Shown: piece by piece, positions 39,601 through 51,600 of the stretch
Layout of the letters: each line of letters begins with the position of its first letter
How positions within the stretch are numbered: position 1 is the first letter of the stretch
Assembly (NCBI RefSeq): GCF_033118175.1
Contig: NC_083699.1
Span: forward strand, 45,915,001 to 45,979,000
DNA from: Dama dama
Lineage: Eukaryota > Chordata > Mammalia > Artiodactyla > Cervidae
DNA: 64,000 nucleotides
Reading direction: 5' to 3'
The notes under the pieces: generated by a model
Databases searched by the model: none
Seen by the model: only the letters and a program-made list of their open reading frames with translations
What the model was told of the DNA's origin: nothing
Position numbers and translations under genes: made by a program

Positions 39601-42600
39601 AGTGGGTAGCCTTCCCCTTCTCTAGGGGATCTCCCCAACTCAGGGATCAAACCCAGGTCTCCTGCATTGCAAGCAGATTCTTTACCTGCCAAGGGAAGCC
39701 AGAGGAGTTCTTTAAATCAAAGAGTAACAAGATATAATCTACATTTTAAAGAGAACTTTCGGGTTGTAAATGGAGGGGGTAGGACAAAAATAGCAGAGAG
39801 GAGCAAACCAGTGACAAGGCTCCTAGATCGACTTGTTTTCCCACTTTTAAAATTGAAGTACAGTTGATTTACAATGTTATGTTAGCTTTAGGTGTACAGC
39901 AAAGTGATTTAGTTATACATATTTATGTGTATATGTCTATATTCTTTTTTTCAATTCTTTCTCATTATACCTGCCAAGCTCCTCTATCCATGGGATCTCC
40001 CAGGCAAGAATACTGGAGTGGGTTGCCATTTCCTTCTCCATAGGATATTCCCAATCCAGGGATCAAACCCAGGTCTCCCACATTGCAGGTGGATTCTTTA
40101 CCATCTGAGCCACCAGGGAAGCCCTATAGTTTATTACAAGATATTGAATATAGTTCCTTGTACTATGTAGCAAAATCTTGTCATTTATCTATTTTATACA
40201 TAGTTTTGTGCATGTTAATCCCATACTCCCAATTTATCCCTTCCCCTACCTTCCACTTTGGTAACCATGTTTGTTTTCTATATCTGTGAGTCTATTTCTG
40301 TTTTGTAAATAAGTTCATTTGTAGTACTTTTTAGATTCCACATATAAGTGATATCATATAACACTTGTCTTCCTTACTTCATTTATATGATCATCTCCAG
40401 GTTGGATCTACTTTATTTTTATTTATTCATTTTTTGGCTGTGCCCCATGCCAAGTGGGATCTCAGTTCCCCATCAGGGATCAATACCCATGTTCCCTGCT
40501 TTGGAAGTGCAGAGTCTTAACCACTGGACCGCCAGGGAAGCTCCTGGATCTACTTTAAATGAAGTATTTACAAGATTCGTCCACAGGTGAGACGGGCATA
40601 AGCCCATGGTGAGAAGAGGGGGATCTGGGTTTGCCCCGTTGCACTGACATGAGGAAGATAGGGAGAGGAGCAGGAGCCGGTCTGGGCATGGAAATCCAGA
40701 ATTCCCTACTGGACACGGCATGTGTGAGATGCCATGTGATGACAATGAAGGGGTAGTGGGGCAGCCAAGAAAAAAGGATGGAGACACAGGCAGGGGAGAT
40801 CACAAGAGCGGGCAGGTGGGGCTATGGGATCAGAGAAGGGAGCCCTCCTGAGGCGGAGTTGGGGTACTGCAACCTTGAAGTCAGGCTCGCCGGGAGGAGC
40901 CCGCAGGAGTGAGGGAGTCGGAAAAACAAGGACAAGGAGGGCCCCAGAAACTGGAAGAAATGGGTGGCTGCATGAGTTGAATCTCAACTAGGACAGAAAT
41001 TATCCCAGGATTTAGCAACAGGGAGGTCACTGTAGCCTCGACAGGAACATCTCAGTGGGGTATGGGACATGAAGTGGATGTCTTACCACCATTTTCAGTC
41101 TTTTCTCCAGCCCTCCTCCTCCTGAGGGCCCCACGAACAGGCCAGAACCCCGGGAGTCACCCCATACCCTCACTGCTCTACCCACTGACTCCACTGAAGC
41201 TCTGCGTCTCCATCAGCTCTGACCTTGGTTCAGGCCGCACCAGCTCTTTCCTGGACTTGCAGCTTCCCTTACTGACCCCCTTATCTCTAGGTGCCTCGCT
41301 CCAATCTGCCCCCAACATGGTCTGAGTGATGGCTCTAAAATGCATGTCTGGCCCTGAGTCTCTAGTCCTGAAGTCTCCTGGACTCCCATTATCCTCAGAA
41401 TCATGGTCAGCTTCCACACCGTGACCATCTCACCCTTGTCTCTTCGCCACCTTTTCATCTTCCCAGCTCCACTTCATCTGACCACCTCCTCCCTACCAAG
41501 GCCTTCAAAAGCTCTTTCCTCTTTTTTACATGCTTTCCTGATTCATTCTGCCCCTCCTGCAGCTAAAGAGTCACCTCTTCAAGAAGCCTCCCATGACTAT
41601 CCCCCCACTTCTGAGCACCCAGGTGTGGCTCAAGGCCACTTACCTGCTGCACCGGTTCAATGGTCAGCTCCATGTAGCGACTGATGGCTGCCATCCTCTT
41701 GAGCGGCTTGCAGTGTGGGAGTGTGGTGAGCGGCACCCAATCTGAGTTCTTTCAAAAGGAGACAGGAAGACAAAAAGGAAGGAGACACTTTCTAAAAACA
41801 GTAAGCCATTTTCTTCAAAAGAATCCCTACAGTATTTTTTCTGTTTTTTTAAGGTGCATCTCATTTTCTACTTCCTATAAGATGTATCTTATCTCTTTGA
41901 TGCCACAGAAGGTGGGTGGGTCCAAAACTTTGCTGCACAGTGGAACTACCTGGGCTTCTTAAAAAACAGCTAATGTTTAGCTTTTAACCCCAAACATTCT
42001 GATTTAACCAGTGTGGAAGTGACCTGGAGAGTTTAAAAGCTCCCCAGACAATTATAAAGTTTGGCAAAGCTGAGAGACCACTTAAGGGGGTGCTAAACAA
42101 ATGCTTTTAGAAGAAGTGGTTCTCGAACTTTACTGTGCATCAGAAGCACCAAGAGGACTTATTAAAACACCTTGAGCTGTGTTTTGGTAGAGCTTGGTGG
42201 ACCCTAGAACTTGCATTTCTAACAAGTTCTTGGGGGATGCTAGTCCAAGGACCACACTTTGAGAACCAGAGCTGTAAAGACTGCTGAAGAGATGGTGAAG
42301 GCTCTACTTACTCTCTTCAGAACACTAAACACATGAGGCTCTCTTGAAATATTTTAGCTCCCTTTTGGAATATAATTTCATAACAGATTCCAGAATGGAA
42401 TGAAAATAACATCCATTAGAGCCTTCCTGGGAACTTGGATCTTTGGTCCAAGAACCTATATCACCCCTTTTAGCTTGGCCATACCTATACGCTATCTCCT
42501 ATTTCATTAATTCAGTCAGATTATGCCATTAAACCTAGAACATTTGGAGGAGTGGACCTGGCTCACTCACAAGGAGTCTCATTTCCACTCTGAAAGAAAT

Positions 42601-45600
42601 GAGAATAGTGAGGAGTCTACATAGGAGACTAGATTTTTTTTTTTTTTTCCTGAAAAAATTATCTTAGAAAAGAGGGAGCTGTTTATGTTCAAGTCTTAAC
42701 AAACTCTCTTATGATCATGAGGTACTTGCTCAATTATTTGCAGCCAAGGACTTCTGACAAAGACAAACTCCCTCAGTTAGCATAGTTCTCCTTACTTACA
42801 GGAGTCACCTGATTAAATCAGTAAAGACAGAGACAGACACATTTACAGATATGACATAATTGTAAACGGTGGATCTTATTGTAAGCAACACCTTAAAAAT
42901 CAGCTTTTTAGCAATATCATCTTTTTAAAAAGTTGTGTTATTGGTGGTGATGCTGTGCATGTCAAATGCATGCAAAAAGTAGGAACATAAGTTTTTACTA
43001 AATGAGGGCAAAAACCACATTACTTCTAAACTCAAGTATTAATTTATATATTAAGTGAACTTCAATATGTGTGTAAATTACCAAATAGCATAAGTGGACA
43101 TTTGGCTGTTTTATCTACATTGCTAAAAAATGTTCAAGTTTATATAGCGATTAAAAAAAAAAAACTTTAAAAATATTTTGTATTTGGAAAAACAGAGGAT
43201 CCTATTTTCTCAGGGCACTCAGCATTGGGCATAACAGTAGTTCTTTAAAGTGACTGGCGGGCCCACGCCGGAGGGACCCCCAGATTCCCAGGCTGGGCCC
43301 TGGCAAGGCTCTCCACCTCTGCCCACGCTGGGCGCAGACACCAGTTGGCCCCGTCCAGCTGGGAGACCTTGCCTCGGTCATTGCCTCCTGGTTTTCTTCC
43401 TCCTTCTCTGCACAGGTCAGAAGGGCTTGGGTGTCGGGGTTCTCTCCTGCTTCAGAGGCAAATCCGAAGACCTGCCTCATCTTGCTCTTCATCACGCAGG
43501 AAAGGAAAATGATCTGAGAAGTGGGAGTTAAGGTTCAAGGAAGCGGAGAACTTCAGTGGCCTGATGCTGCCTTCACCTTGGCACCCCGAGGGCTCCACCC
43601 TGGAGTGACGTCCTCACTCCCCAGAATCATCCTGCCAGGGTAGGCCCCAGAACAGACATGAGACCATCTGAGGACAGAGCCAGGTGCAATTCTCTCTGTT
43701 CCCCCAGGGCCCACCACCCAGCCAGGTGCTCTATTCACTTGGTGAATACTTATTAAACCAAAGGATTGTGAAAACCATCTTCCTCGGCTGAGGAAGGATG
43801 GTACACTGGGTTGAAGAGCGTCCTCTCCAGATTCATATCCACCCAGAACTTCAGAATGTGACTTTATTTGGAGACAGGGTCTTTGCTGATATCAAGAATT
43901 AGTTAAGATGAGGTTGGCAGTGGACTAGGGCGGCTAAGGTAAGTCCCACAACAGGAACTTTCGAGGAAAAGCAGAGATACACAAAAGGAAAAGGGCCACG
44001 TGAAGATAGAGGCAGAAATGGGAATTATGCTGCCAGGAACCAAGGCACCCCAGGAGCCCACCTGAAGCCGGAAAAGGCAGGGCAAGACTCTCTCTTTGAA
44101 CCTTTGGAGAGAGTGTGGCCCCGTCTGGACTTGGGGCTTCTGGTTTCCAGAGCTGAGATAATAAATTCCTTTGGCTTAGGCCATCTAGTTTGTGGCGATG
44201 TGTTATGGCAACCCTGGGAGACTCAAACAGTAGGTGAGAAATCATTTTCGAAACTGTTTCTGCTAAATCCACAGGGTTTTTTCACACACTCCCTCGCCAG
44301 CAGAGGTGTTATCCACTGTCAGCATCTCCACCCGCCATTGTCTGAGCTTAGCGTGCCCTTGAGGCCTTCACACCAAGGTCACTGGGGTGTCAGCACATTG
44401 GGCAACATCTACCCCAGGCTCCAGCATCAAAGAGGACAGAAAATCAATGGAACAGAATAGAAAGCCCAGAGATAAATCCACGAACCTATGGACACCTTAT
44501 CTTCGACAAAGGAGGCAAGAATATACAGGCAAGAATATACAATGGAAAAAAGACAACCTCTTTAACAAGTGGTGCTGGGAAAACTGGTCAACCACTTGTA
44601 AAAGAATGAAACTAGAACACTTTCTAACACCATACACAAAAATAAACTCAAAATGGATTAAAGATCTAAATGTAAGACCAGAAACTATAAAACTCCTAGA
44701 GGAGAACATAGGCAAAACACTCTCGGACATAAATCACAGCAGGATCCTCTATGACCCGCCTCCCAGAATATTGGAAATAAAAGCAAAAATAAACAAATGG
44801 GACCTAATGAAACTTAAAAGCTTTTGCACAACAAAGGAAACTATAAGCAAGGTGAAAAGAAAGCCCTCAGATTGGGAGAAAATAATAGCAAATGAAGCAA
44901 CAGACAAAGGATTAATCTCAAAAACATACATGCAACTCCTGCAGCTCAATTCCATAAAAATAAATAATCCAATCAAAAAATGGGCCAAAGAACTAAACAG
45001 ACATTTCTCCAAAGAAGACATGCAGATGGCTAACAAACACATGAAAAGATGCTCAACATCACTCATTATCAGAGAAATGCAAATCAAAACCACAATGAGG
45101 TACCATTACACGCCAGTCAGGATGGCTGCTATCCAAAAGTCTACAAGCAATAAATGCTGGAGAGGGTGTGGAGAAAAGGGAACCCTCTTACACTGTTGGT
45201 GGGAATGCAAACTAGTACAGCCGCTATGGAGAACGGTAAAAAACTGGAAATAGAACTGCCATATGACCCAGCAATCCCACTTCTGGGCATACACACCAAG
45301 GAAACCAGATCTGAAAGAGACACGTGCACCCCAATGTTCATCACAGCACTGTTTATAATAGCCAGGACATGGAAGCAACCTAGATGCCCATCAGCAGACG
45401 AATGGATAAGGAAGCTGTGGTACATATACACCATGGAATATTACTCAGCCATTAAAAAGAATTCATTTGAATCAGTTCTAATGAGATGGATGAAACTGGA
45501 GCCCATTATACAGAGTGAAGTAAGCCAGAAAAGTAAAGACCAATACAGTATACTAACGCATATATATGGAATTTAGAAAGATGGTAATGATAACCCTATA

Positions 45601-48600
45601 TGCAAAACAGAAAAAGAGACACAGATGTACAGAACAGACTTTTGGACTCTGTGGGAGAAGGTGAGGGTGGAATGTTTTGAGAGAATAGCATCGAAACATG
45701 TATATTATCTATGGTGAAACAGATCACCAGCCCAGGCTGGATGCATGAGACAAGTGCTCGGGCCTGGTGCACTGGGAAGACCCAGAGGGATCGGGTGGAG
45801 AGGGAGGTGGGAGGGGGGATCGAGATGGGGAATACATGTAAATCCATGGCTGATTCATGTCGATGTATGACAAAAACCACTACAATATTGTAAAGTAATT
45901 AGCCTCCAACTAATAAAAATAAATGGGAAAAAAAAAGAGGACAGAAGGTGCAGGATCAGCTGTGCAGGCCAGGTTGGCTCGCAAAGCCCTCCCCAGCCCC
46001 TGAGAAAGACAAGGCGAAGGTAAGAAAACAGGTTCACAGAGGGTGGGGCTGACGCAGCGGGGAGCAGCATGGAGACAGGAGCCAGCTCTTCTCTGAGCCC
46101 AGGGCCAAGAAGTTCACATTCCCTCTGCGGTCTCACAGAGCTCCAGTCAAGAGATACTTCTTATTATTAAAAAAAAAAAGGAAAAAAATACAGAATTGCA
46201 TGCTGCAATTGTGTCTGCCTGCCCTAGGCTTCAAACCACCACCCTGGCCACTGAGAAAGAATTCCTTCTACCAAGAGGGTAGGAGGGCGTGGTGGGGCAG
46301 AGGGGAGAGGAGACACAGGACACCCCGGGACCCGGGATGGATACAGATAGGTCCAGCGCCGCGCGGCCGAGCGAGGTCAGGAACCAGGGCGTGGCCCGCA
46401 GCAGGTACTCAGGCCGCCGGTCATGGGCCACGATGGCTGAGGCATAGAGGAGACCGGCCAGGGCTGACAGGAACCGGGTCCACAGGTGGATGGAGGGAAA
46501 TGTCTTACCCCGGCACTGGGCAGAGAGAGGAAGGGGCTCGGCTGGGAGGAGCACTGCCACCTCGCCCAGCTCCCTTCAGTTGATTCTAAGACCCGAGGCC
46601 CTTGATGTGAGAGGTTGGAAGGCAAGCCCTCTGGCCAATGCCAGCCCCCAAAGGTGTTGTTTCCATTGGGCTTCAAGCTGCTTCCAGGAATTCCCTGGCA
46701 GTCTGGTGGACCACACGCTTTCACTGCAGGGGACACAGGTTCAATCCCTGGTCAAGGACCTAGGATTCCGCAAACCATGAGCCAAGGCCAAAAAAAAAAA
46801 GTTGCCCCCTTTGTCTGGTGAACTATTCATCTCTCAGAACCTGGCTTAAAATCAACTCTGGGAAATTATTCCTTGCCGCCTCCACCCTAAGGGGAGCAAG
46901 TAATGCCCTCTTCTGGGTCCCTCACACCTGATATATCCCTCTACTGGAGTGCCTTTCACCCTGATCATGACTTAGCTGCTTACACATCTGTCTGGTCAAC
47001 AGAAAGAGAGCTCCTCAGAGCAGGGCTGAGGGCCTCACCATCTCGGTGCCCTGGCACCTGGCACTGGGCAGGGGCCTGTGAATTTCAGTGAGGCAAGCAT
47101 GAGGAAGATAGAGTTATGGAGAGCCAAGCCCTGACCCTTCTCTTCCTGGGACCACCAACTCTGAACCAAATCTGTGCTGGGGGCTGGAAGTGGGCCATGC
47201 CTCGGCCGCTCCTGCAGCAGCAACGATTCCCCATGTTAGCACAGTGCTCTACTGATCGGAGCATGTTTCAAATCCCTTGTCCCATTCAAGGACTTGCCCC
47301 TGGAAAAATGGGATCTTCTCCCACCAAAGCTACCCAGCCAGACTGCTGCTCAGCGACCCCACCAGGGGTAAGTTAGAGGCAGCTTCTGGGGGATCCAGGG
47401 TCTGAGGCCATGCTGGCTCAGCTTCCCATTGCACCCCAATCCTGCTGGCTTTCTTCCTAATGAGGGAATCCTAGCTCTGGGCTTTTGTTCACTGGACCAG
47501 ACACACCCAGGGCTGGCAGGCCCTCCAAGATTACCCAGCTCAGTCCCAATGCAATCTCCCTCTATCTTCCTGCCAAGGGGTCATCTGGCTTGAATGCCTC
47601 TAGTGATGAGGAGCTCACTACTTACTAAAGCGAGAATAACAATACCGATTGCCCTCAACATGCCAGCCACTGTGCAAAGTGTCTAACCCATGGAGTCTTC
47701 TTCTCACTGAATGGGAAGTGGCCCTCCCAGTAACCTGTTGATTATTGGTTCTGGTCTTGGTTCTGATCACTGAGACCGCAGAGAACAAGGCTACTCTTTC
47801 TGCCCCAAGACAGCCCGCCATTTCCTGTATCCATGAACTCCCTATTTTCTAGGCCAGATACAGTCGCTAAGTAAGAAGTGTCTGCTGGCATTACCCTGGG
47901 CAGACCCCAAACGTCCGGCACACAGCCAGAAGTAAAACAGAGAGGGCCACTGCTCTCACGGTGCCGACCCTCTGCTGGGGAACCAGGCAGCCACTCGGCA
48001 AATAGCTAAAGGAGCCAATTTCAGGCTGTGATAAATGCGATCAAGAAAATGAAGCAGAGGGAGGGACCCAGAGGTGGGGTTGGCCTGCGGTATTTTAGGG
48101 GGGCTGGTGTTATGGGTTGGATTGAGTTTCCCTAAAAAGACATTGGAGTCCAACTCCCAGAACTAGTAAATGTAGCCTTATTTAGAAGTAGGGTCTTTGT
48201 AGATGATCAAGTTAAGCTGAGGTTGTTAGTATGAGTCCTAATCCAAGATGACTACGTCCTTATGACAAGGTGAAAGTCAGATATAGGAATGTATGGAGAA
48301 AAGGCCACGTGAAGACTACACGCATTGGTGCGTGCATGTGCACGTGCACACGTGCGCACACACACACACATACACACACACAGAGAACACCACACAAATC
48401 CTGGAGTTGTGCTGCCACCAGTCAGGGAACTAGCAGAAGCTCGGAGAAGGGCCTGGAACAGATCCCTCTCTAGGGCCTTTAGAGGGAGCATGGCCCTGAC
48501 ACTGTGGGGTCGGGCCTCTGGCCCCTGAGACTTAAAGACAATACATTTCTGTTGTTCCCAGTTGTGACACTTTGTTACGGCAGGCGAAGGAAACTTTTAT

Positions 48601-51600
48601 AATACAGGTGGCCAGGGCACCACAGCAGTTCCTTCAAAGGTTGTCATGTGACACAGCTTCCCAGCCCCCACACTACCCTGGAGACCCCTCCCAGGGGGGC
48701 TGAACTGAGCACAGTGCTCCCCATGCTCACCTCCATTGATCTGGAGATCACACCTTTGCTGAGGAGGCCGGGTGCCCTGGGAGGTTTCAGGCTGCAGCTC
48801 TTAGAGCGCTCAACTAAGACCCCGACATCCCCAAATCCTGTTCTCCTGTAACTGCTATTAAATCACAGCGCTGAGACTTCCCTGGCGGTCCAGTGGCTAA
48901 GACTCTGCACTCCCAGTGCAGCGGGCCCCAGTTCAATCCCTGGTCAGGGAACTAGAGCCCACATGCTGCAACTAACAGTTTGCATGTCACAACTAAAGAT
49001 CCTACACGCTGTAAAAAAGATCGAAGATTCTGAGTGCTGCAGTTAAGACCCGGCCCAGCAGAATAAATAAATTAATATAAAAAAACCACAGTGCTCTTGG
49101 GCAAGTGACCGTTTTAAGACTAAAGGATGGGCTGACACATTTCTGGGGTTGCGTAGTATGTGGCTCTCTTGCAGGTGCCCTCTTGCCTTGGCGGCCTTCC
49201 CTGCGCTCTCCTCTGCCCCTAGTGCCTCCGCTCACCTCTGCTTCCTCAGGCCCCTCCCTGCCTTCCTGCCGACCCGGACACCCCCAGCACCCAGTGGTGT
49301 CAACAGTCTGCACCCTCATTCATTTGCACAACACAGAGGTTTCTCTCCCTCTTTTCCAAAACCCCAAACATTTGATTCTCTTTCTAAGAGCATTCGAACA
49401 CCTTGTTTTCCATTTCTGTGTCTTCTTGAGACTGAGCTCGTCAAGGGCAAGCAGGGCATCTCAAGTCATGTCTGTTTCCCCCAGGGGAGTGGCCAACACA
49501 GGGCTTCCTCTACCCCAGACACAGGGAAAATATCTGCCAACAAGACACACTCGAATATAAAGAGCCCTGGAGCTGAACAATCCTATCTTCTAAAACCTCA
49601 AACCTTTTCGTTCCTTAATAGGATGCTTGTTCATCCAAACCCAGGGCTCCTTCCTGAGAGCCTGCTTCTCATTTGCCACAAGAAATGGAGTGAACACAGA
49701 GCTCTCCTGCTGTGAGCCTCAGGATCCCCGGAGCCTGGGGCCAGCTGTCCTCTGGCCTGCACACATATACACACACACATATCCCCCCCACCACATACAT
49801 ACAGACGCGGCTGTGCACACGGGGACACCACCTCTCCACCCCAGTGACCTGGAACTGGGACGATGGTCCCAGATGCCCTAAGACCTGCAGGGGTGACCCA
49901 TGGCCCCAGCCCCAGGCTCACGATTCTGGAGAGTGGGGGGATCCGGGAAACCCAGGCGCCCAAGGCCGCGATGCCACCCAGCAGGAAGCCGAGGATTTCC
50001 GTGTTGTCCTGTGGGAACAGTGATGCACTCAGCACCCTGGGGAGACGCCCAGGCACCCTAGGCCCGCCTTGTCCTGCTTTAAGGTGGTTCTTCCCAGCAA
50101 AGCGTAAGCCTGACCCCCACCCCCCGGATACTAGTTGGGACTGTGTGGAGGGGAGGGACCCACACTCCCCGACATCATACCCACTTCCCCCAGCCCGAGC
50201 AGGCCTGGCCTCACCTGCACCAGGATGCCCAGCAGCCTCCGCTGTGGCCCTCGGTCACGGCCTGAAGCCCTCGGGACGGCGGCCCACAGAGCCCAGCCCG
50301 GGCCCAGGCTCAGTGGCAAGACCAGGGCAAACACGCTGGCCCGGAGCTGCCGCCTCCTCTTCCTCTCCCGGGAGCCCCGACCTGCGCCAGACACCAAGAT
50401 CCTGCTCAGCTGCCAGGATCTGGAACCCGACAGACAGCCGTGTGGGAAGAACTGGTGTTGACCCCAGCCACGAGGCCAGGGCGGGCTCCCACATTGTTCC
50501 ACAAGCCAGACTTTGCCCACTCTTGAAGGGCCTGTGGTCGTGCCCTCTCATTCCCCCCATCCCCCATGCCTGGTGCTCCTCCCCTTCCTCAGCCTTTCAT
50601 GTCGTTTTATGTTTCAAAGTAGGTCAGCATTATCCTTTATCACATACATCTGCTGTTCATCCTAGACTGGAGCCCCCTAAGGGCAGGCACTGTGCCCAGG
50701 CAGCTCTAGAATCTGCGCAGAGCCTGGCACTGAGCGGAACCCGCACAAGCTTGGTGAATGCGCCATGAGGGGGCGGAGTGGTGCCAAGGCATCAAAACTG
50801 TGAGCAGGAGAAGCATCGTCTTCTATTCAAGTCTTCTTGAAATAGAAGGCATATCATCTGCTGAACAATTCCAAAAAGTGCATTCCTCCCCTGGGCAGCA
50901 TTGAGCCCAAGGACATCTTACATTACGCCCTGGTGCAACCACTTCCTTTTAAGACAAGGGTCCGAGCGTGTTGCTGCCCCTTGTCAGGAATGTCTGGTCC
51001 TACGTACTCCCAGCCTACCCATCCCATCTCAGTCACCTCCAGCCCCTGCTCTGCCGGAGGCCGTCCAGGCCCATTCCTGGACTCCATTTCCAGAAGGGGT
51101 GGGGCTTCACCTGGAGCCCCTGGACGTGCACGCTGGGTATCACTGTCTGTCCCCTACGCCCTGCCCCCTCCTTCTTCCTGACTTCTTCCGAGGCTGCTCT
51201 TTCATCTGGAAAGCCCTTTCCTGCGGTCCCAGTTCCAGCGTCACCTTCTCCCGACACTGCAGACCCTCCCCTCCTCTGTGGCCTACTGTGCACACACACC
51301 CTCACTAGCAGCGCTAACTGCCTCTTAGCGCCCTGACTCCCTGCTCTGGCTGAGGCCAGGGAGCTCGCCCATTCATCTGTGCCTGGCAGGGGCCCAGCTA
51401 GGTCACGACAGGGAGAGGTGCTGATGAATGAGATGAGTGGACTATGAAGTCAGGAACAGGTAGCAGCACACTCACCCGAACTGGACTTGAATTTGGAACC
51501 ACAGACTGGGAAGAGAACGGACACAAAGGTCACCAGGTCGGCAGCTGCCAGGTAGGCACCAGTAAAGACCTGCGAGCAAAGGAAAGGTCTTGGTGTTCAA

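Larger units (their letters stand above)
30310..41643 (-). other. TMEM44: TMEM44 intron 8 (11.3 kb)
   Basis: Contains two Bov-tA SINEs in tandem, the BovB inverted pair, a split minisatellite, MIR pieces, and an L1 fragment with nested SINEs. No other gene is seen. The stretch 40.6-41.6 kb appears unique. Confidence 0.8.
43514..46344 (-). other. TMEM44: TMEM44 intron 6 (2.8 kb)
   Basis: Contains a MaLR-like LTR and a young L1. No coding sequence of the host gene was recognised between exons 6 and 7. Confidence 0.8.
46516..49921 (-). other. TMEM44: TMEM44 intron 5 (3.4 kb)
   Basis: Contains two CHR SINEs, a MaLR-like LTR with an alternating purine-pyrimidine tract, and mostly unique sequence otherwise. 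The extra human isoform segment expected here was not identified. Confidence 0.8.

Noticed and set aside
49863..50768. 301-codon plus-strand frame over exons 4 and 5
   Set aside because: It is the GC-rich shadow of minus-strand exons with exact splice sites and family matches. Its own translation is low-complexity Pro/Ser/Arg.
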